Assembly (NCBI GenBank): GCA_017411125.1
Contig: JAFPNP010000092.1
Span: 1-15,678, forward strand
Direction: 5' to 3'
Source of the DNA: Kiritimatiellia bacterium
GTDB lineage: Bacteria > Verrucomicrobiota > Kiritimatiellia > RFP12 > UBA1067
DNA length: 15,678 bases
The notes beneath the pieces are model-generated. The model ran no database searches. It was given only the letters and a program-made list of their open reading frames with translations, and was not told the origin of the DNA. This document shows, piece by piece, positions 1 to 7,899 of this stretch. Numbering within the stretch: position 1 is the stretch's first letter; every line of letters starts with the position of its first letter. Made by a program: the position numbers and the translations under genes.

Positions 1-1
1 A

Positions 2-694
2 GCCCGTTCCGACAAGCCTGACACGCAGTTCTACCGCATCGAATCGGCATTCAGGGAAACATGGTTCCATTGCGGCATGATGAAGTCCGTGATCGTCACC
101 GATTCGCCAACTGCCGAAATGGAGGCGTTTGCCGCGCGATTCCCATCCGTGGAGATCCAGATGGAGCCGTCTCTTGTCCCAGGCAATCTCTACACGATGA
201 GCGCGGACTGCGACGGGAAATTCGCCGAACGCTTCGAGACCGACTACTTGATGGTGGTGCAAGACGATGGGTTTCCCCTCAAACCGGGACTGGATCGTTT
301 CGTCGGCAAATGGGATTTCATAGGGGCTCCGTACGTACGCGACAAATTCATTCCCCGGCTTGCTGCGAGGATGCTCAACCTGTGGACTTCAAACGGCGGT
401 TTTTCGCTCCGCTCCAAGAAGATGTGCGATCTCGCCGCGAAGTACTGGAGAGAACAGTATCATTCTTATCCGGATTGCCATGCGGTGGGAGAAGACGCGT
501 ATTACACCGAGACTTTGATAAAGGAGAAGCGCGAATACAGGCGAAGCATGAAACTTGCAGACAACCGTAGCGCAATCGCGTTCGCCTGGGATTGCGTCGT
601 GCCTTGGAACGTTCGCGAACTGCCGTTCGGGTTCCATAGAGCGGAGACCTTCGCGGAATTCGTTCGCAGGGGATGGATCAACGCCGGCCAGTGA
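2..694 (+). CDS. DUF5672-family glycosyltransferase-like protein (5'-partial)
   Basis: The reading frame is open from base 2, so the true start lies upstream; ATG codons at 77 and 80 are internal candidates, but residues before them (FRETWFHCG) look like coding sequence. The protein carries the DUF5672 pattern: a D-x-L-M-V-V-QDDGFPL block, then a KWDFIGAPY segment, an SNGGFSLRSKKM segment, a GEDAYYTE acidic motif, and a C-terminal PFGFHRAE motif. The QDD and GED acidic clusters resemble the metal/nucleotide-sugar and acceptor motifs of GT-A enzymes, so a role in glycan assembly is inferred; substrate and linkage cannot be read. It lies on the plus strand, opposite to the polysaccharide operon, and its stop codon overlaps the 3' end of the converging GT2 gene by 17 bp. 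It could belong to an upstream plus-strand operon outside the window. Confidence 0.8.
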   Translation, partial: ARSDKPDTQFYRIESAFRETWFHCGMMKSVIVTDSPTAEMEAFAARFPSVEIQMEPSLVPGNLYTMSADCDGKFAERFETDYLMVVQDDGFPLKPGLDRFVGKWDFIGAPYVRDKFIPRLAARMLNLWTSNGGFSLRSKKMCDLAAKYWREQYHSYPDCHAVGEDAYYTETLIKEKREYRRSMKLADNRSAIAFAWDCVVPWNVRELPFGFHRAETFAEFVRRGWINAGQ

Positions 695-1688
695 GTCTTG
701 TCCGCGCATTGAAGTTGATCCAGTCTGTCAACCGGCGAGCCTTTGCATATATCCATTTTGACGCGATAAGATAGTACAACGGCGAATTCTGGATCAGGCG
801 AAGAGGAACGAGGATGAATTTCGCCCATAGCGGCGATTGATTCATGACGTCGCGGAATGCGGATGCGCCATCGACCCCGCGCAGGCGGAAGAATATCTCT
901 CCGAAGAAACCGAGCGCACCCATTTGCGGTCCGAATACAAGCGCGCGGAAAGATCGTTTGGACAGGCGACGGTCTTTAATGTTAAGCGTCAAATTCGCAA
1001 AACCGACGGCAAGTGTCATCGTCCGGCCGCGAGCGAAAACCTCATCCTTTGCGCAGCCGCGCGTGTAGGAGATGTCGTTGCCGTATTCGCCGGGGCGGAC
1101 GATTCCGCGCTTCGCCACATATACGGATCCGCCGTGATTCAGATGGGCCACGACAGGCGCAAGGTGCTGGAAAAGGGCGAAGGTGCTTTCGTATGCATTG
1201 CGCATGTCCGTGTCGGTTATGGTGCCCGGGCCGTAGATTATGGACGGAAGAAATGTCATTTGTTGGAGTTGCCGCGCCGGGTCGGCGCGGCCTTTCGCGT
1301 CCAGAGGAAGGTACCGGTCTCCCACGCAGATCAACTTCTCGCCTCGCAGCATCGCCTCTTCGACGTCCGGCCATCCGCTCCAGTCATAAACGTCGTCGTC
1401 GCACAGTATCCAGTGATACGGGGTGTTCCCATAGCATTCCATGGCCTTTGCAATGTTGGCGTTCCCGCCGACGTTGAAGCGATTGACGATGTGCGTAATG
1501 TTCGAGTGCGTTTTTCTGAATTCGCCGATTACGGCAGAAGTTGCATCGGTTGATTGGTTGTCGAGAATCGTGATTGCGCAATTGCGCACGGGCGACTCTG
1601 CGGAAAGGAGCGCATCCAGAGTGTTGCGCAGATATTCCGCGCGGTTGTACGTGACAAGAGCTATGTCAATGGTATGTTCCGTGTCCAT
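678..1688 (-). CDS. Family 2 glycosyltransferase
   Basis: A cytoplasmic or membrane-associated GT-A transferase, probably adding one sugar to the lipid-linked repeat unit made by this operon. The N-terminus has the GT2 opening IDIALVTYNRAEYL, followed by ITILDNQSTDAT (nucleotide-binding strand), the NVGGNANIAKAM segment, and the DXD equivalent LCDDDVYDW, which binds the metal and nucleotide sugar. I chose the ATG at 1688 (337 aa). The longer frame would begin with TTG at 1742 and overlap the upstream gene by 46 bp, whereas the ATG falls 8 bp past that gene's stop and leaves the usual few residues before the first beta strand. No clear Shine-Dalgarno precedes either start. It is the last gene of the minus-strand operon. 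Donor and acceptor are unknown. Confidence 0.85.
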   Translation of the reverse strand: MDTEHTIDIALVTYNRAEYLRNTLDALLSAESPVRNCAITILDNQSTDATSAVIGEFRKTHSNITHIVNRFNVGGNANIAKAMECYGNTPYHWILCDDDVYDWSGWPDVEEAMLRGEKLICVGDRYLPLDAKGRADPARQLQQMTFLPSIIYGPGTITDTDMRNAYESTFALFQHLAPVVAHLNHGGSVYVAKRGIVRPGEYGNDISYTRGCAKDEVFARGRTMTLAVGFANLTLNIKDRRLSKRSFRALVFGPQMGALGFFGEIFFRLRGVDGASAFRDVMNQSPLWAKFILVPLRLIQNSPLYYLIASKWIYAKARRLTDWINFNARTRLTGRR

Positions 1689-1696
1689 GGCGAAAT

Positions 1697-2509
1697 TCAA
1701 TGCTTTGTCGGCGTTAAACGCGGTTTGATCCAATAGCGCCAAACGGCGTATGCCCAGTAGAAGAACAGATATTTCGACTGCATCCGCCCTCTGTAGTCGC
1801 TTGATTGCGTCCGTTTCACGAAGTTTGCGAACTGCGCGGGAAACTGCGAAACCATGCGCGCATAGTCTTTTTTGTATTCGCGATAGCCATCATTGGTGAC
1901 GACCATTACTTTGGCGCCGCACAGGAGCGCCTCGTCAAGCACGGCGGATGCGTCGTCGAACGAATATAGCGTCCTTGTGCGTTTGAGGATGTCGGCGAGC
2001 GCTTGCCGCGTCTCGGGCCATTTCATGGTGATTGTCGGCATGTTCCGTAATTCCGGAGGATCTTTCCACCTTCCTTTTTTATATACAAAGCAATAATCTT
2101 TTTCCCGCGGGAAGCCGGGATTGTTGAAAAGCTCCACGTCGATCCATGGTATGGTCAGCACGTCTGCGCCAGGCAGGAACTCTGGCAGGTAGGCGAATGT
2201 CATTTCGCTTTTGTGGTAGCGTTTCATGCCGCCATTGCGTCCGGGGAAGAAAAGAACCAGCCGTGCGACGTTTCGAACGCGAAGTGGATTTCCCGCGACA
2301 ATTTCAGGGTACACGACCACGGCGCTATTGCGCAGGTCTTTGTCGGCCGCCTGCATGATTGGAATGCTTGTCGGCCAGTTCGTCTTGTCTTGGACGTAAT
2401 AAAGAACGTCATACCCCGCTTCAGTCAGCTTTTGGGCGAGAATCATCATGACTCTGATTCCGTTGGAGCGGTCGTATCCGGTAAAATAAAAGATATAAGG
2501 CCTTTTCAT
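1697..2509 (-). CDS. GT-B-like glycosyltransferase (atypical)
   Basis: A 270-residue protein that looks like a short GT-B-fold transferase. The N-terminus (FYFTGYDRSNGIRVMMILAQKL) resembles the first Rossmann unit of GT4-type enzymes. A YPEIVAGNPLRVRNVARL segment with LFFPGRNGG follows in mid-protein, and a C-terminal YSFDDASAVLDEALLCG matches the place where GT-B enzymes bind the donor diphosphate and ribose (normally E-x7-E-A-x2-C-G). No helicase, kinase or transport motif competes with this reading. I placed the start at the ATG at 2509 because it gives an ATGA overlap with the flippase stop; an in-frame ATG at 2530 adds seven residues and has no better ribosome binding site. Its place between a flippase and a GT2 gene supports a glycan-assembly role. 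Donor, acceptor and CAZy family cannot be assigned by eye. Confidence 0.72.
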   Translation of the reverse strand: MKRPYIFYFTGYDRSNGIRVMMILAQKLTEAGYDVLYYVQDKTNWPTSIPIMQAADKDLRNSAVVVYPEIVAGNPLRVRNVARLVLFFPGRNGGMKRYHKSEMTFAYLPEFLPGADVLTIPWIDVELFNNPGFPREKDYCFVYKKGRWKDPPELRNMPTITMKWPETRQALADILKRTRTLYSFDDASAVLDEALLCGAKVMVVTNDGYREYKKDYARMVSQFPAQFANFVKRTQSSDYRGRMQSKYLFFYWAYAVWRYWIKPRLTPTKH

Positions 2510-3852
2510 ATGGTGGATCTGTTTTTGCATCGGTTGAAGAATTCATGGGAGGCAATACAAAGTTTTGCGAGGGCTGTCAGAAGCAGCCAGACGACAATGG
2601 ATTGTAGAGAAGTGAAATTGTGGGCGTTCAGGAATTCCGTCAACCGATTCGGAATGATTCCGATAAAATATTTGTGTCCGGTGGCAAGAAGCAAAAAAAC
2701 AGGACAAACCACATGAAATGGAATCCACCATTTCAAGAAACCGAAACGTCCCGCGGAAACCTCCGTGCTGGTGTGATATGAAAGCATTGCAAGCATTGTG
2801 GTCATGATGACCATGCATGGAATCGCCCATGCGAACCGGGAATACTCTTTCCCGTTTGGGAGGAACGACAGCAAAGTTTCTCCGCAGAATGCGAATGCCA
2901 CTGCGAGAATTGCGCCGAACACAAGAGTCGCGATGGCGGCCTTGACGACAAGCGGCTTCGTGGATTCGCCTTTTTCCGACAGTTCCGCAGTATAGGGGAA
3001 CAGCACTGCGAGCAGCGTGCCGTTGACGAAACACGCGATTTCCGAAAAACGCGTGACCATGTAGTACGCGCTTGATTCCACTTCCGGCAAACGCTGCCTG
3101 ATTACCATGGCATCGACAAGCCCGGACATGACGGGAAACATTTGATAGGCCAGCACGCCTACGAAGAGCCGCGACAAACGCTTTACGGAGTTGATGTTCC
3201 AATATGGCTCCGCGCGGACGCGGAAGTCCGTTCGCAGAAAAAACACGGAAAGGACGATGGTGGACATCGGAGCCGCAGCCTGCCCGGCGAAGTATCCGGA
3301 GATTGCGCGAAACGGCATCGTAAAGAGCATCACAATGAAGCGCGCGGGCGCAGCGATGATGTTCATGAGCGAGATTTCCTTGAACCGCTTCAAAGCCTGA
3401 AGGACATTTGAATACACGGGTGCGGCGCATCCGGCGAAAGCCGATGCGATGACAAGGAAGCCGAGCATCCCCTCCGACAAACGCATGCGCTCAAGAAACA
3501 TCGGCAGCACAAGCCTTGCGCCGATTGCCGAAATGACGAGCATCGCCGTCATCACCGTGAACACGCCGCGCACCAGGGTTTTGATTTTCCCTCGTTCGCC
3601 GTTTAGCGCAAGGGTGTTGACTTCTTTGAGAAACACGGTTGCGAAGGCAGAGGCGGGAATCGCGATGAAAGTCGCGAAATTCGTGAGCGGCATCACCGCG
3701 CCGAGTTCGGAGGGAGTGACGTATTTCGGCACTAGCCACAGGCCGACGAATGCGTTCAAAAGATCTGCCGTGCGGCATGCGCAGAAGAGCATGAGCGAAT
3801 ACCACCAGAAGTCGCCCAACCGCCTATGCAGTCTGTCGAGAAGTTTTTTCAC
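2506..3852 (-). CDS. Wzx-type oligosaccharide flippase (MOP superfamily)
   Basis: A 448-residue polytopic membrane protein in the normal size range of polysaccharide-repeat flippases. Hydrophobic stretches recur along the whole chain, about twelve by eye, beginning around residues 15-35 and 45-75 and including a cluster near the C-terminus (IVVWLLLTALAKL). Short basic loops (KTLVRG, ALKRFKE) separate them. The N-terminal charged helix followed by a segment ending WLVPKYVTPSELGAVMPL is typical of the family. Its likely role is to move the lipid-linked oligosaccharide made by the neighbouring enzymes across the inner membrane. The start is a GTG, supported by an AAGGGG Shine-Dalgarno six bases upstream; the only nearby ATG (3854) is in another frame and immediately followed by a stop. 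The gene starts three bases after the stop of the upstream SDR gene and overlaps the next gene by ATGA. No polymerase (Wzy) is present in the window. Confidence 0.85.
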   Translation of the reverse strand: MKKLLDRLHRRLGDFWWYSLMLFCACRTADLLNAFVGLWLVPKYVTPSELGAVMPLTNFATFIAIPASAFATVFLKEVNTLALNGERGKIKTLVRGVFTVMTAMLVISAIGARLVLPMFLERMRLSEGMLGFLVIASAFAGCAAPVYSNVLQALKRFKEISLMNIIAAPARFIVMLFTMPFRAISGYFAGQAAAPMSTIVLSVFFLRTDFRVRAEPYWNINSVKRLSRLFVGVLAYQMFPVMSGLVDAMVIRQRLPEVESSAYYMVTRFSEIACFVNGTLLAVLFPYTAELSEKGESTKPLVVKAAIATLVFGAILAVAFAFCGETLLSFLPNGKEYSRFAWAIPCMVIMTTMLAMLSYHTSTEVSAGRFGFLKWWIPFHVVCPVFLLLATGHKYFIGIIPNRLTEFLNAHNFTSLQSIVVWLLLTALAKLCIASHEFFNRCKNRSTI

Positions 3853-3855
3853 ATG

Positions 3856-4761
3856 TCACCCCTTGGCCGATTTGCGTATGGCTTCCTGCAGATCGTGCTT
3901 TATTTCGACGCCAAGTTCTCCTTTTATTCTGGCGATGTCTGGAACGTACACGTTAGATGCGCCTGGAACGTCCGCCCCCAGAACCCTTATGTCGCTTGGC
4001 AAACCAAGCGCCTCCCTGACGGCGCACGCCAAGTCCTTTATGGAAATCGCGCGGTCGGAACCGACATTGTATGGCCGGCCTGCTTCGCCGCGTTCAAGAA
4101 TGGCGAAAAGCCACTCCACGAGATCGTCTGCATAAAGATAGCTGCGCAGCGGCGTTCCGTCCCCGTTTATGACAATCGGTCTGCCGTCAAGACAGTCTTG
4201 CATGAAATTGCCAATGGCGAAATGTATGCCGCGATTCAGATAAGGGCCCACAAACGAGAAGCACCTTGCAATCTTGGCGTCAAGGCAAGAATCGGCCAGC
4301 AATCTTTCTGCCGCCAATTTCCCTCTTCCATATGCCGTCTTGGGATTGCATCCATCGGTTTCGCGCGACGGCGACGTGCGCGGGCCGTATATGGCGCCCG
4401 AACTTGTAAATAGGAGCGTGGGGCAATCGGCGGCTTTGGCAAATTCGGCAACATGCCGAGTCCCGTCGACAATGACGCTGGCCATTTCTTCGTCTGCAAG
4501 AGTTGTCACCGCGCTGGTGGCCGCGTGGATCACGGCGTCGAACCGGCCGCGCGGGTATGCGAAGTCGCGCACGTCGCCGCTGACAAATGAAACATGCGGT
4601 TGCTTCGCCAAACCAGGGTGTTTCGCGATAAACTTCCGGGGAGATCGCGAAAGCACGACCCATTCGCTTTGCGCCCATTCCCATTCTGGGTGGCGCAACC
4701 GATAATCGAGCATCGACTTGCCGAAGAAACCCGTCCCGCCGGTTATGAAAAGACGCTTCAT
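3856..4761 (-). CDS. NAD(P)-dependent extended SDR; likely nucleotide-sugar ketoreductase/epimerase
   Basis: A 301-residue extended short-chain dehydrogenase. The N-terminal Rossmann motif GGTGFFG is at residues 8-14. An acidic GDVRD segment (62-66) is followed by AVIHAA, the catalytic serines in TSSGAIYG (120-121), and the Tyr/Lys pair in YGRGK (Y144, K148). The late blocks YLYADDLVEW and RPYNVGSD are typical of nucleotide-sugar epimerases and reductases. It starts one base after the stop of the ThDP-enzyme gene (TGAAATG) and so is probably translationally coupled to it. In yersiniose A synthesis the two-carbon-branched CDP-ketosugar is finally reduced by an NAD(P)H reductase (YerF); this gene's position makes it the candidate for that step. 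The family is certain, but the exact reaction is inferred from context and could instead be an epimerisation. Confidence 0.88.
   Translation of the reverse strand: MKRLFITGGTGFFGKSMLDYRLRHPEWEWAQSEWVVLSRSPRKFIAKHPGLAKQPHVSFVSGDVRDFAYPRGRFDAVIHAATSAVTTLADEEMASVIVDGTRHVAEFAKAADCPTLLFTSSGAIYGPRTSPSRETDGCNPKTAYGRGKLAAERLLADSCLDAKIARCFSFVGPYLNRGIHFAIGNFMQDCLDGRPIVINGDGTPLRSYLYADDLVEWLFAILERGEAGRPYNVGSDRAISIKDLACAVREALGLPSDIRVLGADVPGASNVYVPDIARIKGELGVEIKHDLQEAIRKSAKG
3859..3864 (-). promoter_or_regulatory. Shine-Dalgarno for the GTG-started flippase gene
   Basis: AAGGGG read on the minus strand, six bases before the GTG at 3852 and overlapping the last codons of the SDR gene. It decides the GTG start, because the out-of-frame ATG two bases earlier opens a one-codon frame. 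Confidence 0.6.
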
Positions 4762-4762
4762 T

Positions 4763-6568
4763 TCAAAATCCGTCTATCGCGGGAATCAGCATGTTCGAAC
4801 GGAATTCGTCTCTTGGCAGGAACGGAGCCATGTCTTCCAGCGGAGCGGAAACCATCGTGCCGTCTTCCAGCCTTTTAGATGCCGCTTTCGGGCCGAGAAC
4901 CTCGAACGGATCAAGCATGACTTCGACAAGAACTGCGCCATCCACTGCAAATATTTCCGGCAACCTTGCATCCAGTCCTTGATTGTTGCGAAGTTTGAAA
5001 TACGGGAAGCCATACGCAGCCGCAAGTTTCTCCAAATCCGGAAGTATCACTCCCGAGCCGGGATCGGCCCCCATGAACTTGCTGCCGAAAAAGGATTTCT
5101 GCGTCGTCTTGATCGAAAGATAGCCGTCGTTGTTGTAGACAAACAGCTTTATCGGCAATTTATAATTCAGCACCGTCTGAAGCTCTTGCAGATTCATCTG
5201 AATCGATCCGTCGCCCTCGAAACACACGACGGTGCGATTCTTCCCGCCGGCGAACGCAGCGCCTATTGCCGCCGGAAGCCCATATCCCATCGAAGCGCAG
5301 GCTTCGTTGGCGAACATGCGCATTCCGCTGCGGATCGGGATCGCCTGGAACGTGGAAGTGTAGGCTACGCCGTTGGCGGTTACGACTGTCAATGGATCGG
5401 AGGCGTGGCGCACCACCGCTTCGGGAAGGACATAGCTTGAAACGTAATCGGTACGCTCGCGGTGCTCCGGCAGAACGACGGGGTATTTCGTCTTCACTTT
5501 CCTGCAGTACGAAAGCCAGTCTTCCTTTGCGGACAATTCCGGCAGAACCGCATGCAAGGCTTTCAGGAATTCGCCGGCGTCGGAATGAATTTTGATGTCG
5601 GGCCGGAACGTCGGTTTTTCAAGTTCGGCTTCGTCGATATCGACCATTACCTTTGTGGCGCACCGCGCGACGGTTTCATACGCATAGCCGCAGATGCGGA
5701 TGCCCATTCTGGTGCCGAGCACGATGAACAGGTCGCTGTTCTGCATGATGAAGTTGGCGGGACGTTCGCCCAGTATTCCGGGGCGGCCGAAGAAGAGCGG
5801 ATGATCCGACGGAATGAGGTCGATGCCGGAAATCGAGGTGAGCACGGGAATGTTCAAAGATTCTGCGGTCTCAAGGAACAACGCCTCGGCGTGTGCGCTG
5901 CGGACGCCTGAACCGACAATAATGGCCGGACGTTTCGCCTTCCTTGCAAGTTCCGCCACTTTCTCGATCTCCCGTGCCGCAGGGCGGAGAACCGCATCTG
6001 CGTCCGGCGGTTCCGCATGGGACAAGGCAAGCGATTCCGGGATTTCCGCCGCCTGTATGTCCAGCGGTACGTCGATCCATACGGGGCCTGGGCGCCCGCT
6101 CCTGCAAAGTTCCCATGCTTCGGACATGACGGACGGTACTTCTTCGACCGCCATGACGGTCTTTGCCATCTTTGTCATCGGCCGCGCCGCATCGACGATG
6201 TTGAACTCCTGGTCGCCAAGCTGCCTGAGTTTCAAATGTGGGCAGGCGGCAATCATTGTCGCGCGCTTGATCTGGCCTGAAACGACAATCATCGGGATGG
6301 AATCGAGCCAGGCCCCCATTACGCCTGTCAACGCATTTGTTCCGCCTGGCCCGGTCGTGACGTTGATCACTCCCGGCAGGCCGGAAACGCGCGCATATCC
6401 TTCTGCCGCCATCGCGCAAGCCTGTTCGTGGAGGTTGCATACGTACTTGATGCGCGTCTCGCGGCCAAGGGCGTCGTTGAGATGCATGGCGCCGCCTCCC
6501 GTCACGACAAAAACATGCCTGACGCCTTTGTCGGCGAGAAATTTCCAGATGTAATCTGCAACGCGCAT
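4763..6568 (-). CDS. ThDP-dependent acetolactate synthase-like enzyme, candidate YerE-type CDP-sugar acetyl transferase
   Basis: A 601-residue ThDP enzyme of the acetohydroxyacid synthase family. The catalytic glutamate lies in NLHEQACAMAAEGYAR (E48), which activates the thiazolium ring. A central domain contains PGPVWIDVPLDIQ (family signature) and SGVRSAHAEALFLE, and the C-terminal ThDP/Mg site is GDG (452-454) followed by NN (479-480). The frame is open to 6739, but the ATG at 6568 is chosen: GGGAGGT lies seven bases before it, and the 57 extra residues are arginine-rich shadow sequence of rfbH. In a branched-chain amino-acid operon it would be called IlvB. Here it follows rfbF-rfbG-rfbH by five bases with no IlvN partner, which fits YerE of the yersiniose pathway, transferring a two-carbon unit from pyruvate to C4 of a CDP-4-keto-3,6-dideoxyhexose. 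The family is seen; the sugar substrate is inferred. Confidence 0.87.
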   Translation of the reverse strand: MRVADYIWKFLADKGVRHVFVVTGGGAMHLNDALGRETRIKYVCNLHEQACAMAAEGYARVSGLPGVINVTTGPGGTNALTGVMGAWLDSIPMIVVSGQIKRATMIAACPHLKLRQLGDQEFNIVDAARPMTKMAKTVMAVEEVPSVMSEAWELCRSGRPGPVWIDVPLDIQAAEIPESLALSHAEPPDADAVLRPAAREIEKVAELARKAKRPAIIVGSGVRSAHAEALFLETAESLNIPVLTSISGIDLIPSDHPLFFGRPGILGERPANFIMQNSDLFIVLGTRMGIRICGYAYETVARCATKVMVDIDEAELEKPTFRPDIKIHSDAGEFLKALHAVLPELSAKEDWLSYCRKVKTKYPVVLPEHRERTDYVSSYVLPEAVVRHASDPLTVVTANGVAYTSTFQAIPIRSGMRMFANEACASMGYGLPAAIGAAFAGGKNRTVVCFEGDGSIQMNLQELQTVLNYKLPIKLFVYNNDGYLSIKTTQKSFFGSKFMGADPGSGVILPDLEKLAAAYGFPYFKLRNNQGLDARLPEIFAVDGAVLVEVMLDPFEVLGPKAASKRLEDGTMVSAPLEDMAPFLPRDEFRSNMLIPAIDGF

Positions 6569-6573
6569 GGAGA

Positions 6574-7899
6574 TTACCTCCCGCAAAACGACTTTATTGT
6601 CTTGATCATATAATCCAGCTTCGCTTCTCCCATGCCGGGATAGAGGCCGATCCAGAGCGAGGAATCCATGATCGTGTCGGTATTGGCGAGTGTGCCGACA
6701 ACGCGATAGTCGACGCCGTCTTTCAGCTGATCGCAGCACGGATGCCTGAGAATGTTTCCGGCAAAGAGATTCCGCGTCTGGATGTTCGCCGCTTCGAGAT
6801 GCTTCGCCAGATCGTTCCGCGTGAAGGCTGCGTCTGGCTTGACGGTCATCAAGAACCCGAACCAGGACGGATCGGATTCCTTGTAGGGCCTGAATATCCT
6901 TATCGTTTCAAGGTCCTTGAGGCCTTCGTAAAGTCTGTTGTAGTTTTCTTTCCGTTTCTCGACGAACGAAGGAAATTTCTCGAGCTGGGCACATCCGACC
7001 GCCGCCTGCATGTCCGTCGCCTTGAGATTGTAGCCGAAATGCGAATAGACGTATTTATGGTCGTATCCGAGAGGCAGCGTCCCGAACTGTTTCGTGAAGC
7101 GGCAGCCGCAAGTGTTGTCGACGCCGGATTCGCACCAGCAGTCGCGCCCCCAGTCGCGGATTGAAAGCGCTATTTTCCTGAGAAGCGGATTGCTCGTATA
7201 CACCGCCCCGCCTTCGCCCATGGTCATGTGATGCGGCGGATAGAAACTCGAAGTCCCGATATCGCCCCACGTCCCCGTGAACTTTCCTTCGTACTTGGAT
7301 CCGAGCGCATCGCAGTTGTCTTCCACCAGCCAGAGGCCGTGCTTTTCGCAGAACGCCTTGACCGCCTTCACGTTGAACGGATTGCCGAGGGAGTGGGCGA
7401 GCATAACGGCCTTGACCTTCGGCGAATAGGCGGCTTCGAGCTGCGATGCATCGATATTTGCCGTATCGAGTTCTACGTCGACGAAAACGGGGACGGCTCC
7501 GTACTGGACAATCGGCGCGATCGTCGTCGGGAATCCGGCGGCTACCGTTATCACTTCGTCGCCGCGCTTGACTTGGCGTTCGCCGAGCAGCGGAGATGCA
7601 AGCGTCATGAATGCAAGAAGGTTGGCGGACGAGCCCGAATTCACCAGCAGCGCCCAAGGCACTCTGAGATAATCTGCAAGCCCTTTTTCAAAACGTTTCG
7701 ACCAGTGGCCGTAAGTGAGCCAGAACTCAAGCCCGGACTCCACCAGATTGACCATTTCTTTTTCATCGAATACGCGCCCGGCATAGTTCACGCGCGATTT
7801 GCTGGGAACGAACGGCTCTTCCTGCCTTGCCTTGTGGACAAGCCGGTAATACTCTGCGGTTTTCGCCAATATGTCGTTTTTAAGCTCTTCCGCCGTCAT
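6574..7899 (-). CDS. rfbH: RfbH: CDP-4-dehydro-6-deoxyglucose 3-dehydrase (E1), PMP/[2Fe-2S] enzyme
   Basis: This 441-residue aminotransferase-fold enzyme (DegT/DnrJ/EryC1 relative) removes the C3 hydroxyl of CDP-4-keto-6-deoxyglucose using PMP; the intermediate is then reduced by a partner reductase. Two features diagnose E1 rather than an aminotransferase. The usual PLP lysine is replaced by histidine in SFYPPHHMTMGEGG (H223/H224). The cysteines C196, C254, C256 and C264 are spaced C-X57-C-X1-C-X7-C, matching the iron-sulfur ligand pattern known from Yersinia E1. The PLP-ring aspartate is in LVEDNCDALG (D194). The start ATG at 7899 has GGAG eight bases upstream and overlaps the rfbG 3' end by 20 bp. 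The electron-donating reductase E3 (AscD/DdhD type) is not encoded in the window. Confidence 0.95.
   Translation of the reverse strand: MTAEELKNDILAKTAEYYRLVHKARQEEPFVPSKSRVNYAGRVFDEKEMVNLVESGLEFWLTYGHWSKRFEKGLADYLRVPWALLVNSGSSANLLAFMTLASPLLGERQVKRGDEVITVAAGFPTTIAPIVQYGAVPVFVDVELDTANIDASQLEAAYSPKVKAVMLAHSLGNPFNVKAVKAFCEKHGLWLVEDNCDALGSKYEGKFTGTWGDIGTSSFYPPHHMTMGEGGAVYTSNPLLRKIALSIRDWGRDCWCESGVDNTCGCRFTKQFGTLPLGYDHKYVYSHFGYNLKATDMQAAVGCAQLEKFPSFVEKRKENYNRLYEGLKDLETIRIFRPYKESDPSWFGFLMTVKPDAAFTRNDLAKHLEAANIQTRNLFAGNILRHPCCDQLKDGVDYRVVGTLANTDTIMDSSLWIGLYPGMGEAKLDYMIKTIKSFCGR
6576..6582 (-). promoter_or_regulatory. Strong Shine-Dalgarno for the ThDP-enzyme gene
   Basis: GGGAGGT on the minus strand, seven bases before the ATG at 6568 and lying across the end of rfbH. 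It fixes the start of the downstream gene and argues against the longer open frame. Confidence 0.75.

Noticed and set aside
1689..1742. Longer start (TTG at 1742) for the terminal GT2 gene
   Set aside because: It would overlap the upstream gene by 46 bp and lacks a ribosome binding site; the ATG at 1688 gives the normal GT2 N-terminus.
2543..3430. 295-codon minus-strand frame inside the flippase gene
   Set aside because: Arginine/histidine/cysteine-rich out-of-frame shadow of a clear membrane protein on the same strand.
6569..6739. N-terminal extension of the ThDP enzyme to 6739
   Set aside because: The extra 57 residues are a shadow of the rfbH 3' end. GGGAGGT before the ATG at 6568 and the family N-terminus both favour the shorter protein.
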